63,598 bases of DNA from Lactobacillus gigeriorum DSM 23908 = CRBIP 24.85 (GTDB lineage: Bacteria; Bacillota; Bacilli; Lactobacillales; Lactobacillaceae), in assembly GCF_000296855.1 (NCBI RefSeq), contig NZ_CAKC01000038.1, positions 1-63,598 of the forward strand, given 5' to 3'. Positions within the stretch are counted from its first letter, which is position 1, and each line of letters starts with the position of its first letter. Below the pieces are notes generated by a model. The model saw only the letters and a program-made list of their open reading frames with translations, made no database searches and was not told the DNA's origin. Both the position numbers and the translations under genes were made by a program. Positions 55,466 to 63,390 of this stretch are shown here, piece by piece.

Positions 55466-55921
55466 ATGAAGGTTATTTTTACAGCAGACGTTAGAGGTCG
55501 TGGTAAGCGTGGAGATGTTAAGGAAGTTCCAGATGGCTACGCTCAAAATTACCTTTTCAAGCGCAATCTAGCAAAGCCAGCTAACAAAGCTAACATGCAC
55601 ACTTTGGAAAGAGTAGCTGCTAATGAAAAGGCTGCTTACGAAGCTGAAAAAGCAGAAGCAGAAAAGATCAAAGCTATTCTTGACAAGGATGAAACAGTAG
55701 TTAACTTCAAGTCTAAGGCTGGTACAGATGCTCGCTTATTTGGCTCAATTTCAAGCAAGCGCATTGTTGAAGGCTTAGAAGAACAATATGGTCTTAAGAT
55801 TGATAAGCGCAAGCTATCTTTACCTGAACCAATTAAATCTCTTGGTTACACTAATGTACCAGTTAAGTTGTTCAAGGGCGTAGAAGGTACGATTCGCGTT
55901 CATATTACCGAGCAAAATTAA
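55466..55921 (+). CDS. rplI: 50S ribosomal protein L9
   Basis: The 151-residue protein has the L9 N-terminal domain (MKVIFTADVRGRGKRGDVKE, then GYAQNYLF), a long connecting helix rich in Glu/Lys/Ala, and the C-terminal domain ending VRVHITEQN-like. AAAGGAG precedes the start. It is located between gdpP and dnaB. Confidence 0.97.
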   Translation: MKVIFTADVRGRGKRGDVKEVPDGYAQNYLFKRNLAKPANKANMHTLERVAANEKAAYEAEKAEAEKIKAILDKDETVVNFKSKAGTDARLFGSISSKRIVEGLEEQYGLKIDKRKLSLPEPIKSLGYTNVPVKLFKGVEGTIRVHITEQN

Positions 55922-55934
55922 TAAGGCGTGATTG

Positions 55935-57320
55935 ATGGATAATCTGGTATCTCAACAAATTCCGCGTGATGCTGAAGCTGAAAAGGCGGTTTTAGGGGCA
56001 ATTTTTATTGATCCTGAAGCAATTGCGGATGCTAGTGCCGTATTACAGGCGGCTGACTTTTATGAGCGGGCTAATCAAATCGTTTTTCAAGCAATGCTCG
56101 ATCTATCGGATCGACAAGATGCGATTGATCCGTTGACTCTGCAAGATGAATTGACCAAGCGCAACCAATTGGATGATATTGGTGGTATTGCTTATATCTC
56201 ACAATTGGCTTTAGCAACGCCAACAGCAGAGCACGTTACTTATTATGCTAAAATCGTTCATCGCAAGGCGATCTTGCGTAACTTAATCGCAGCCAGTCAA
56301 AAAATCATCGCCAATGCTATGGAAGATGCTAGCGATGTAACTGATATTCTTGATGATGCCGAAAGCGAGATTATGAATGTCTCATCCGAAAACAATACCG
56401 GTGGTTTTCGGCAGATTAAACAGGTTATTAGTTCTACACTAGAAGAAATCAATAATATTCCTGAAGACGGCAATATGGTTACTGGATTGCCAACGGGCTT
56501 TTCAGAGCTAGATAAAATGACGACTGGTTTTCATGACGATGAATTAATTATTATTGCGGCTCGTCCTGGTGTTGGTAAAACTTCATTTGCAATGAATGTG
56601 GCTCAATTTGTGGGGTTGCATACGCCTAAAACCGTTGCTGTGTTTTCACTAGAAATGAGTGGCGAGCAGCTAGTTCAAAGAATGATTGCTTCAGAAGGAT
56701 TAATCAATTCACAGCACCTTAGGACTGGGCAACTCGATAAAGAAGAGTGGAGTAAGTTGATTATGGCTTCTGGCTCATTAGCAAATACGAGTATTTTCAT
56801 TGATGATACTCCAGGAATCAAAATGAGCGAAATACGAGCTAAATCAAGAAGATTAGCTAAAGAACAAGGTAATCTTGGGTTAATAGTAATTGATTATCTT
56901 CAGTTGATTGAAGGTCCACGAAGCGAATCGCGTCAACAGGAAGTTTCCGCAATTTCACGACAATTGAAGAAATTGGCCAAAGAGTTGCATGTGCCGGTAA
57001 TTGCTTTGTCGCAGTTATCACGGTCAGTGGAGCAGCGTCAAGACAAGCGACCGGTGCTGTCAGATATTCGTGAATCTGGATCAATTGAACAGGATGCGGA
57101 TATCGTTTCTTTCTTGTATCGGGATGATTATTATCGTGATGAACAAGATGATGATGAAGAACAAGCAAGTAAGAATAATGATAATTCAGAAGATGATAGT
57201 GGCGAAGTTGAAGTCATTATTGAGAAAAACCGTTCCGGTAGTCGTGGCACAGTAAAATTGATGTTTACAAAGCCGTATAACCGTTTTTCAAATTTGGACT
57301 ATACTCATACGGAATCATAA
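55935..57320 (+). CDS. dnaB: Replicative DNA helicase DnaB
   Basis: The 461-residue hexameric helicase (DnaC in Bacillus naming) has an N-terminal helical domain (PRDAEAEKAVLGAIFIDPEA) and a RecA-like motor with Walker A AARPGVGKTSFAMN, motif VIDYLQLI, and the arginine finger region KNRSGSRGTVKLMF. Residues about 403-425 form a very acidic insertion (DEQDDDEEQASKNNDNSEDD), longer than in many homologues. The ATG at 55935 follows AAGGCGTG. No intein is seen. It ends the gdpP-rplI-dnaB unit. Confidence 0.96.
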   Translation: MDNLVSQQIPRDAEAEKAVLGAIFIDPEAIADASAVLQAADFYERANQIVFQAMLDLSDRQDAIDPLTLQDELTKRNQLDDIGGIAYISQLALATPTAEHVTYYAKIVHRKAILRNLIAASQKIIANAMEDASDVTDILDDAESEIMNVSSENNTGGFRQIKQVISSTLEEINNIPEDGNMVTGLPTGFSELDKMTTGFHDDELIIIAARPGVGKTSFAMNVAQFVGLHTPKTVAVFSLEMSGEQLVQRMIASEGLINSQHLRTGQLDKEEWSKLIMASGSLANTSIFIDDTPGIKMSEIRAKSRRLAKEQGNLGLIVIDYLQLIEGPRSESRQQEVSAISRQLKKLAKELHVPVIALSQLSRSVEQRQDKRPVLSDIRESGSIEQDADIVSFLYRDDYYRDEQDDDEEQASKNNDNSEDDSGEVEVIIEKNRSGSRGTVKLMFTKPYNRFSNLDYTHTES

Positions 57321-57368
57321 AAATAACCGCTAAAATCGCAATTATTTGAGAATTTAGCGCAAAAAAAT

Positions 57369-57413
57369 AAAACAAAGACCTCGAAGTTACGAAAATTTCG
57401 AGGTCTTTGTTTT
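57369..57413. terminator. Bidirectional terminator after dnaB
   Basis: Perfect 17-bp arms (57369-57385, 57397-57413) carry T-runs on both strands and touch the stop codon of the convergent RibD-like gene. Confidence 0.9.
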
Positions 57414-58493
57414 TTACCATTCAGTATAAGTATCGGTGGTTTTCGCTGGCTTTTTGACATCGCCGGCAATACGGATATTATCATCTAGGGTTTCAACACT
57501 AATGTTTTCAAGATCTAAGCTACGTGAAGGAACTGGACCACCAATACCAATTTCACCAAAGTAAATTGGTTTTACATAGTCGACAATTGCATCAACTAAA
57601 CCTTCGTCCATGAATGATTTTTCTACGCTAGGTCCACCTTCAACATAAAGGGATTGAATTTCTTCAGCTCGCAATAAGTCAATAACTTCCGCAATTGTGC
57701 CAGTTGACATTTCAAAAACGCGTACATTGTCATTGAAGTGAACTTTTTGCAAATTAAGGTTCTCGGTAAAAATCCAAGTAGGGGCTTTTTCATCGTTTAA
57801 TACATTAAGTCCTTGGTGATTAATGAGACGTCCACGACGATCCAAGATAACGCGAATTGGTGGGAAATTAGTCTCAACGCTAGTCAACAAATTAGGATTG
57901 TCTTGAATTACCGTTGAGCTTCCGATAATTATTGCTTGATAATCGGCACGTTCAAGATGGATGCGATTGATTACTGCAGGATTATTGAGCACAACTCTTG
58001 GACTGTTAGCAGCACTTACCATGTGGTCGAGACTGTTGGTTTGCTTAACGGTGATAAAAGGACGACCATTTTCATAAAAGTAATTAAAATGCTTGTTCAA
58101 TTCTTTAGCTTCAGTTTCCAAGATGCCAACATTAACGCTCAACTTCTTGTCTAGCAAGCGTTCAATAGCTTCGCTTCCTCTTGGATCACTTTGCCCAATT
58201 ACTACTTGGCTAATCCCGCTTTTGATAATTAAATCGGTACATGAACCACCTTCAGAAAAACTAGTGCAAGGTTCAAAATTAGTATATAGCGTTGCGCCTT
58301 GTAAACTCGTTGCGTCTAAAGAAGCAAGGAGCTTCTTGATAATGTGGTCTTGTTCAAAATTATCTTGATGACCTTGAGCAATAACTTGATCATCTTTAAC
58401 GATTACAACACCGATTAAGGGATTTTTATAAGTCTGATAACGACCTTTAATTGCTTCATCTAGGGCCAATTGCATATACTTTTTATTATTCAT
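57414..58493 (-). CDS. RibD-like deaminase/reductase with degenerate deaminase site
   Basis: This 359-residue protein has the two-domain plan of RibD: a cytidine-deaminase-like domain (1-145) and a reductase domain of dihydrofolate reductase fold (about 145-359, VILDRRGRLI, SLYVEGGPSVEKSFMDEGLV). The usual HAE zinc and proton-transfer motif is replaced by His-Ile-Ile (residues 50-52), so the catalytic Glu is missing. Cys76 and Cys85 of the PC-x8-C motif remain. The reductase part looks intact. No other riboflavin genes are nearby and no FMN riboswitch is seen. It may be a reductase with a new substrate. AAAGGTAG precedes the start. Confidence 0.75.
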   Translation of the reverse strand: MNNKKYMQLALDEAIKGRYQTYKNPLIGVVIVKDDQVIAQGHQDNFEQDHIIKKLLASLDATSLQGATLYTNFEPCTSFSEGGSCTDLIIKSGISQVVIGQSDPRGSEAIERLLDKKLSVNVGILETEAKELNKHFNYFYENGRPFITVKQTNSLDHMVSAANSPRVVLNNPAVINRIHLERADYQAIIIGSSTVIQDNPNLLTSVETNFPPIRVILDRRGRLINHQGLNVLNDEKAPTWIFTENLNLQKVHFNDNVRVFEMSTGTIAEVIDLLRAEEIQSLYVEGGPSVEKSFMDEGLVDAIVDYVKPIYFGEIGIGGPVPSRSLDLENISVETLDDNIRIAGDVKKPAKTTDTYTEW

Positions 58494-58696
58494 AGTCTAC
58501 CTTTCAAAAAACATCTTCAATTACAAAATCCACTCCTATCATAAAACCGCTTACATAATTATGTCAACCTAGAAGCTTTGATTTTTTTGAAATTGGTATA
58601 ATTAAATAGATCATTTATTTTTTGTGAAAACCTTTACATGAGTAGTTTGCGTTTTTATAATTGAAGTAATTGAATTAGAGAGTGAAGGATTTAACA

Positions 58697-59575
58697 ATGA
58701 ATAAAAAATTTGTAGGAAGTATCGAAGCTGGTGGAACTAAATTTGTACTGGCAGTACAAGACGTTGAGAGTGGGAAAGTGGTTGCTAAAGATCGCATTCC
58801 AACTACTACTTCAGCTGAGACTCTGCCTAAGTGTGTTGAGTTTTTTAAGCAACATCCGGTAGATGCTTTGGGAATTGGTACATTTGGTCCAATTGATATT
58901 AATCCTAATTCCAAAACCTTTGGTTACATCCTTGATACGCCTAAGCGTGGCTGGTCAGGAACTAATTTTAAAGGCTATTTTGAAAAAGAATTGCAGATAC
59001 CAGTTGCCTTTACGACTGATGTTAACGCCTCTTGCTATGGTGAGTATATTGCTCGGGGCAGCGATAATAGTAAGAGCTACTTCTATGTAACGATTGGAAC
59101 GGGAATCGGTGCAGGAATCGTTCAAGCAGGTAAGTTTGTCGGCTTAAACAATCACCCAGAAATTGGCCACATGTTGGTTAAAGCTTATCCAGGCGATGAT
59201 TATGAAGGTAAGTGCCCATTCCATGGCAATCAATGCGTTGAAGGCATGGCTGCTGGTCCAAGCTTAGAAGGACGCACAGGGATTAAGGGTGAAGATTTAC
59301 CACGTGATCACCAAGCCTTTACCTACTTGGCTTATTATGTTGCTCAATTGTTGTACAACGTTTATATGACTGCTCGTCCTGATGTTATGGTAGTAGGAGG
59401 ATCAGTATTAAACGAAGCTGATTTGACAAAGGTAAGGAAGTTCTTTGACCAGTTCAACAATAACTATGTTGCTACGCCAGACCTTGATAAGCTAATCGTT
59501 ACCCCTGCGGTTGCAGAAAATGGTTCAGCTACACTAGGTGATTTTGAAATGGCTAAAGCGTTATTAACTAAATAA
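58697..59575 (+). CDS. scrK: Fructokinase, ROK family
   Basis: The 292-residue kinase has the ROK ATP site GSIEAGGTKFVLAV at the N-terminus, a catalytic Asp in FTTDVNASCYGEY, and the zinc site GHMLVKAYPGDDYEGKCPFH then GNQCVEG. This is the pattern of bacterial fructokinases that phosphorylate fructose from sucrose or fructans. The ATG at 58697 follows GAAGGA. It is alone here; no sucrose PTS or hydrolase lies beside it. Mannose may be an additional substrate. Confidence 0.88.
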   Translation: MNKKFVGSIEAGGTKFVLAVQDVESGKVVAKDRIPTTTSAETLPKCVEFFKQHPVDALGIGTFGPIDINPNSKTFGYILDTPKRGWSGTNFKGYFEKELQIPVAFTTDVNASCYGEYIARGSDNSKSYFYVTIGTGIGAGIVQAGKFVGLNNHPEIGHMLVKAYPGDDYEGKCPFHGNQCVEGMAAGPSLEGRTGIKGEDLPRDHQAFTYLAYYVAQLLYNVYMTARPDVMVVGGSVLNEADLTKVRKFFDQFNNNYVATPDLDKLIVTPAVAENGSATLGDFEMAKALLTK

Positions 59576-59580
59576 GCTTG

Positions 59581-59612
59581 AATAGTTGAGTTTAACGCTC
59601 AACTATTTTTTT
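59581..59612 (+). terminator. Terminator of fructokinase
   Basis: AATAGTTGAG (59581-59590) pairs with CTCAACTATT (59598-59607), followed by T. Confidence 0.85.
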
Positions 59613-59623
59613 ATGATTAATTG

Positions 59624-59679
59624 TTGACAATAAAAATACATGTAGTAAGATTATATCTGTAAATAATAAAAATACATGT
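59624..59679 (+). promoter_or_regulatory. Promoter with two identical 15-bp direct repeats
   Basis: AATAAAAATACATGT occurs at 59629-59643 and again, exactly, at 59665-59679, 36 bp apart. The -35 TTGACA is at 59624-59629 and a TTATAT -10 candidate at 59651-59656, so the repeats bracket the promoter. They are a likely operator for the Rrf2-type regulator encoded two genes on. Confidence 0.6.
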
Positions 59680-59697
59680 GTGATAAGGAGAAAAAAG

Positions 59698-60552
59698 ATG
59701 ATTTATGCAATTTCTGCAGCTACAGGTCATTTTGGCCAAGCAGCCGTAAACTATTTAAGACAAATTGTTGATGCTAAGGATATCGTGATTATTGCTCGTA
59801 ATGAGGCTAAGGCACAAAAACTCTTTCCAGATTTAACAGTAAGAGTTGGAAGTTACGATGATGCAGCTTCAATGAAGTCTGCTTTAGCTGGAGTTGACCG
59901 GTTGCTATTCATTTCCTCACAACCTGGTGGTGAAGTAGCAAGAGACCAACAACACCGCAATGTAGTTGAAGCAATCAAAGCAAGTAAGGTGTCATTTGTT
60001 GCTTATACTAGTTTCCCTGATGCACAAAATTCAGTTAGCGATCTAGCTGTTGATCATGCATTAACTGAGAGATTGCTACAAACTAGTGGCGTTAAGCACG
60101 CTTTCTTGCGCAATAACTGGTACTTAGAAAATGAAATTTCATTTGTGACTGCTAGTGGGGATGTGCCAGCAATTTACTGGGCTAGTGGTAAAGCTGGTTG
60201 GGCTTTGGAAAGAGAATATGCGGAAGCTGCCGTCAAAGTCTTAACTGGCAATTATGATCAAGAAGTCTTTGAATTTGCAGGGGTATCAAGAAGCTATGCT
60301 GAATTAGGGGATGCACTTGTGGCTGTTGATGCAACTGCTAAAGTTAAGAAATTGAGCCATGATGACTATGTCAAAGCTCTTGAAAATAGTGGCTTAGATC
60401 ATAATTTAGCTACTCTTTATGCTTCATTCCAATTACCAATCGATAATGGTTCGCTTGAAGAAGATAGCATAGATTTGCCAAGGGTTTTGGGACATGAATT
60501 GACACCTCTTGGGGATGCAATTCGCGAAATTCGTGTAAATTCTCAAAAGTAA
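59698..60552 (+). CDS. NmrA/SDR-type NAD(P)H-binding oxidoreductase
   Basis: This 284-residue protein starts with a Rossmann motif variant (MIYAISAATGHFGQAAVNYL) like that of QorB-type NAD(P)H:quinone oxidoreductases and NmrA regulators. It has FISSQPGGEVARDQQHRNVV and RNNWYLENEISF as typical family stretches. It likely reduces quinones or reactive electrophiles, or senses NADP(H). AAGGAG precedes the ATG at 59698. An Rrf2-like regulator gene follows 49 nt later, and a promoter with direct repeats lies upstream. Together they look like a self-controlled redox response unit. Confidence 0.8.
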   Translation: MIYAISAATGHFGQAAVNYLRQIVDAKDIVIIARNEAKAQKLFPDLTVRVGSYDDAASMKSALAGVDRLLFISSQPGGEVARDQQHRNVVEAIKASKVSFVAYTSFPDAQNSVSDLAVDHALTERLLQTSGVKHAFLRNNWYLENEISFVTASGDVPAIYWASGKAGWALEREYAEAAVKVLTGNYDQEVFEFAGVSRSYAELGDALVAVDATAKVKKLSHDDYVKALENSGLDHNLATLYASFQLPIDNGSLEEDSIDLPRVLGHELTPLGDAIREIRVNSQK

Positions 60553-60601
60553 TTATCTATGATATACTTGCTGTACTACATTCAGACAGTGAGTTGATAA
60601 G

Positions 60602-61018
60602 ATGAGATATTCATATAAACTAAGCGATGCTGTTCATGTCTTAACGTATTTAGCAGTTTTTGCAGATGATGACCATTCAAGTGTCGCTATTTCTAAGAGT
60701 ATTAATTCAAATCCTAGCTTGGTAAGAAGCTTGATGAGTGATTTACGCAAGGCAGGATTGATTACGACCCAACAAGGATTAGCAGATACAAAATTAAATA
60801 AAGATCCTAAAGATATTTCACTATATGATGTTTATCAGGCAATTAATATGAATCACGATTTATTGCATGTCGACCCTAAAACTAATATGGCTTGCCTGGT
60901 GGGAAGCAAAATTCAAGGGGTGTTGGATCAGCAATATCGTGCAGTTGAAGAAGCAGCTTATGCCAAGATGAAGACGATCAGCTTAGCGGAAATAATTGAA
61001 CAAATAGTAAAAAAATAA
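60602..61018 (+). CDS. Rrf2-family transcriptional regulator
   Basis: This 138-residue winged helix protein starts MRYSYKLSDAVHVLTYLAVF, with the recognition region SSVAISKSINSNPSLVRSLM. Only one cysteine is present (MACLVG, near residue 99), so the three-Cys iron-sulfur site of IscR/NsrR is absent; a YwnA-like thiol- or ligand-sensing type is more likely. Cotranscription with the oxidoreductase is probable. Confidence 0.8.
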   Translation: MRYSYKLSDAVHVLTYLAVFADDDHSSVAISKSINSNPSLVRSLMSDLRKAGLITTQQGLADTKLNKDPKDISLYDVYQAINMNHDLLHVDPKTNMACLVGSKIQGVLDQQYRAVEEAAYAKMKTISLAEIIEQIVKK

Positions 61019-61048
61019 GAAGCAGAAAATTGAAATCTGCTTCTTTTT
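61018..61048 (+). terminator. Terminator of the oxidoreductase/Rrf2 unit
   Basis: AGAAGCAGA (61018-61026) pairs with TCTGCTTCT (61036-61044), followed by T and directly by parS-like site 4. Confidence 0.8.
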
Positions 61049-61063
61049 GTTTCATGTGTAACA
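61048..61063. other. parS-like site 4
   Basis: TGTTTCATGTGTAACA differs from TGTTTCACGTGAAACA at two positions. It lies in a short convergent intergenic space, abutting a terminator, about 18 kb right of oriC. Confidence 0.5.
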
Positions 61064-61066
61064 CAA

Positions 61067-62257
61067 TTAATGCTTATTGCTGTGAGGGATTAGTAGATTA
61101 GGCGTATTACGATCATAGAATTGGAAAAATACTGGAGCTTTACGAGAATCATTGCTCTTAGGATAATGTTGAAACTCGCCATCAATGAAGGGAAGATTTG
61201 CGTTAGCACGGTAGGTATTCCAAATATCGTTGAACATGCTAGTAATCAACGAGCGCGTAGCTGGATCAAGACTCATTAATATTCTACTAAGACGATAAGT
61301 TCCTAGCAATTTATTAGCAGTTAATTGGGAAACATCATTGATATTTGAATTTTCAAAAGCATCGAATACGGCTGCAATCATTTCACCACGCTTGTTCTCA
61401 GGAATCGTATGATTGAAATGAATTAGAGCATGACGCAAAATTCTAGCACCATTAGAAAGACCAGCTGCTAAGACGAAACTATCACGTCCGACGCTCCAAC
61501 GACGTACATCGTGTTGTTGTTTCATTGGATAAATGCTTTTGACGATCAGCACTGGTTCTGGATGATCTAGCATAGTGCCGATCACAGAACTTTCAGGCAG
61601 ATAGGTTTTCATTTTATTTCGCGCTCTTTTGAAACCGCTATCATTAAAAACGCGAGGGTAAAAACCAGGACCATCAAAACTATAGGCTTTGAGTACGCGG
61701 TCTTGGATAGCTGGACTTGCAGTAGCCAGGGCATATTGGGCAAAGTTACCACCTTTGGAGTGGCCAACAAGATAAATCTTGTCGTTAGGGAAACGTAGCG
61801 CTATTTCGCTTAGATATTCAGCAGCGACATTTTGGCCATAGATTTCAGGCATGAAATTCATATGCATATCTTCTTGCCAGCCAATCATTGAACTGTCAGT
61901 TCCTTGATAGGCAAGCAGAATTGTATCTTTGGTGATGCGAAAAGCTCCAGCGGTAAATTGAAGTGGATGAGGAGTTTTTTCACGTCGGTTAACCCAGTCT
62001 AGAATTTCAATTCGTCCAATCCGCGGGGCATAGGGAATGAGATTGACTTCGACTCCTGTCTCCCCATGCATTTGAGGTTGAAAGCTATCGAGCTCTTTGA
62101 GCGTTTGAGCGACTTCAGTAAGCGTATGCCCAATGGCACTTGGATCTGCGGGAAGATAAATAATGGAAGCCAGTAGTGCTGCATCAAGACTGTTAAAATG
62201 ATATTGTTCAAACGATAAATCGCCTCGCCAGCGCATATAATCAAGTATTCCTGCCAT
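61067..62257 (-). CDS. DUF2974 (Mbeg1-like) alpha/beta hydrolase
   Basis: The 396-residue cytoplasmic protein has the nucleophile elbow GHSKGGNFAQYAL in a lipase-like fold, preceded by ILLAYQGTDSSMIGWQEDM. It starts MAGILDYMRWRGDLSFEQYH, the typical beginning of DUF2974 proteins in lactobacilli. The family is thought to act as esterases or lipases; substrate is unknown. GAGGTGA precedes the start. The mgtC-like gene lies upstream on the same strand with a hairpin between them. Confidence 0.8.
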   Translation of the reverse strand: MAGILDYMRWRGDLSFEQYHFNSLDAALLASIIYLPADPSAIGHTLTEVAQTLKELDSFQPQMHGETGVEVNLIPYAPRIGRIEILDWVNRREKTPHPLQFTAGAFRITKDTILLAYQGTDSSMIGWQEDMHMNFMPEIYGQNVAAEYLSEIALRFPNDKIYLVGHSKGGNFAQYALATASPAIQDRVLKAYSFDGPGFYPRVFNDSGFKRARNKMKTYLPESSVIGTMLDHPEPVLIVKSIYPMKQQHDVRRWSVGRDSFVLAAGLSNGARILRHALIHFNHTIPENKRGEMIAAVFDAFENSNINDVSQLTANKLLGTYRLSRILMSLDPATRSLITSMFNDIWNTYRANANLPFIDGEFQHYPKSNDSRKAPVFFQFYDRNTPNLLIPHSNKH

Positions 62258-62327
62258 ATTATCACCTCATGAAAAGTTCTATATTCTATTTTAACAGGAA
62301 AAATAGTAAAAAAGGGGCAAATTAAAA

Positions 62328-62346
62328 GCCCAGCTTTCAACTGGGC
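62328..62346 (-). terminator. Terminator between mgtC-like and DUF2974 genes
   Basis: GCCCAG/CTGGGC arms around a 7-nt loop are followed on the minus strand by TTTTAATTT. The T-run is short, so some read-through is likely. Confidence 0.55.
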
Positions 62347-62355
62347 CAGGACAAG

Positions 62356-63051
62356 TTATTTACCACCGCGAGTATAACTAATGCGAGTGATATCTGGATA
62401 TTTACGTAGAGCCATGATGATATCATTTTCATTAGTTTTATTATTGATGATACCATCAACGTTGAAGACGATGCGTTCATCGCTGACGTCAAGAATTTTA
62501 ACAGAGATATTTTCAACTTGATTTTGTTTCAGCTCATCTTCAATTTTAGGTAAAATATGATGTTTATTGACGGCTTCAATTTGAATATTAAAGCGTACGT
62601 GAACAATGATCTTATTGATCAAAGTATCATCATGGAACAGCATTTGAATGATGAATAAAAAGATCGTGGCTAAGATACCGATCAGATAAAGACCGGCACC
62701 GATTGCCATACCAATAGCTGAAGTTGCCCAAACACCGGCAGCAGTAGTTAATCCGGAGATTTGCTCTCGTCTTACCAAGATCGTTCCGGCACCAATAAAG
62801 GAAATACCAGTAACGATTTGAGCGGCAATTCTTGAGGGATCCAAAGCAATATCATGAGTCATTAGTAAGTCGGCAAATCCGTACTTAGAAACAATCATAA
62901 AAAGGGCAGAGGCAATAGCTACAACAATGTGAGTTCTAACACCAGCACTCTTTCGTTGAATTGCTCGTTCATAACCGATAATTGCACCACAGAAAGCAGC
63001 GACGATAATCCTTAATAGCCAATCTAATTGGACATATACGATGGATGACAT
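62356..63051 (-). CDS. MgtC/SapB-family membrane protein
   Basis: This 231-residue protein has five N-terminal membrane helices. Family signatures include FCGAIIGYERAIQRKSAGVR and QIVTGISFIGAGTILVRREQ, then GLTTAAGVWATSAIGMAIG. A C-terminal ACT-like soluble domain spans about 150-231. MgtC proteins inhibit F-type ATP synthase or modulate Mg2+ homeostasis and are needed for low-magnesium or acid survival in several bacteria. The ATG at 63051 has GGAAGGA rather far upstream (13 nt). Confidence 0.88.
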   Translation of the reverse strand: MSSIVYVQLDWLLRIIVAAFCGAIIGYERAIQRKSAGVRTHIVVAIASALFMIVSKYGFADLLMTHDIALDPSRIAAQIVTGISFIGAGTILVRREQISGLTTAAGVWATSAIGMAIGAGLYLIGILATIFLFIIQMLFHDDTLINKIIVHVRFNIQIEAVNKHHILPKIEDELKQNQVENISVKILDVSDERIVFNVDGIINNKTNENDIIMALRKYPDITRISYTRGGK

Positions 63052-63180
63052 TTTTTCTGTTAAATCCTTCCATTTACAATATTTTTTTAAAACCTACATT
63101 AACTAATTGTAGTAGATTCCCGGTATAAAACAAAGAAAAGTCGCAAGAAAAAACTTTTTTGACTTTTTTTGAAAAAAGAC

Positions 63181-63209
63181 TTGCACAAGGTCTATTTATA
63201 TGGTTTAAT
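63181..63209 (+). promoter_or_regulatory. Promoter of tRNA-Thr
   Basis: TTGCAC (63181-63186) and TTTAAT (63204-63209) are 17 nt apart, with a start about 25 nt before the mature tRNA. Confidence 0.5.
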
Positions 63210-63242
63210 TAATATCGTTGTCGGATGAGACAACAGAAAGTT

Positions 63243-63315
63243 GCTGACTTAGCTCAGTTGGCAGAGCACGTCACTAGTAATGATGAGGTCGGAGGTTCGA
63301 ATCCTCTAGTCAGCA
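63243..63315 (+). tRNA. tRNA-Thr (anticodon AGT)
   Basis: A 73-nt cloverleaf: acceptor GCTGACT/AGTCAGC with discriminator A, D-stem GCTC/GAGC, anticodon stem CGTCA/TGATG with loop CTAGTAA, T-stem GGAGG/CCTCT with loop TTCGAAT. The anticodon AGT reads ACU and would need A34 to inosine editing to read more codons. CCA is not encoded. A terminator follows. Confidence 0.93.
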
Positions 63316-63337
63316 TTATAAAGATTCATTTAGATTG

Positions 63338-63390
63338 ATTAACCTTGATTTATCAACGTTTTACGAAGGTAAGTTGAGGTTAATTTTTTT
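63338..63390 (+). terminator. Terminator of tRNA-Thr
   Basis: ATTAACCT (63338-63345) pairs with AGGTTAAT (63377-63384), with an inner TCAAC/GTTGA helix, followed by seven T. Confidence 0.75.
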
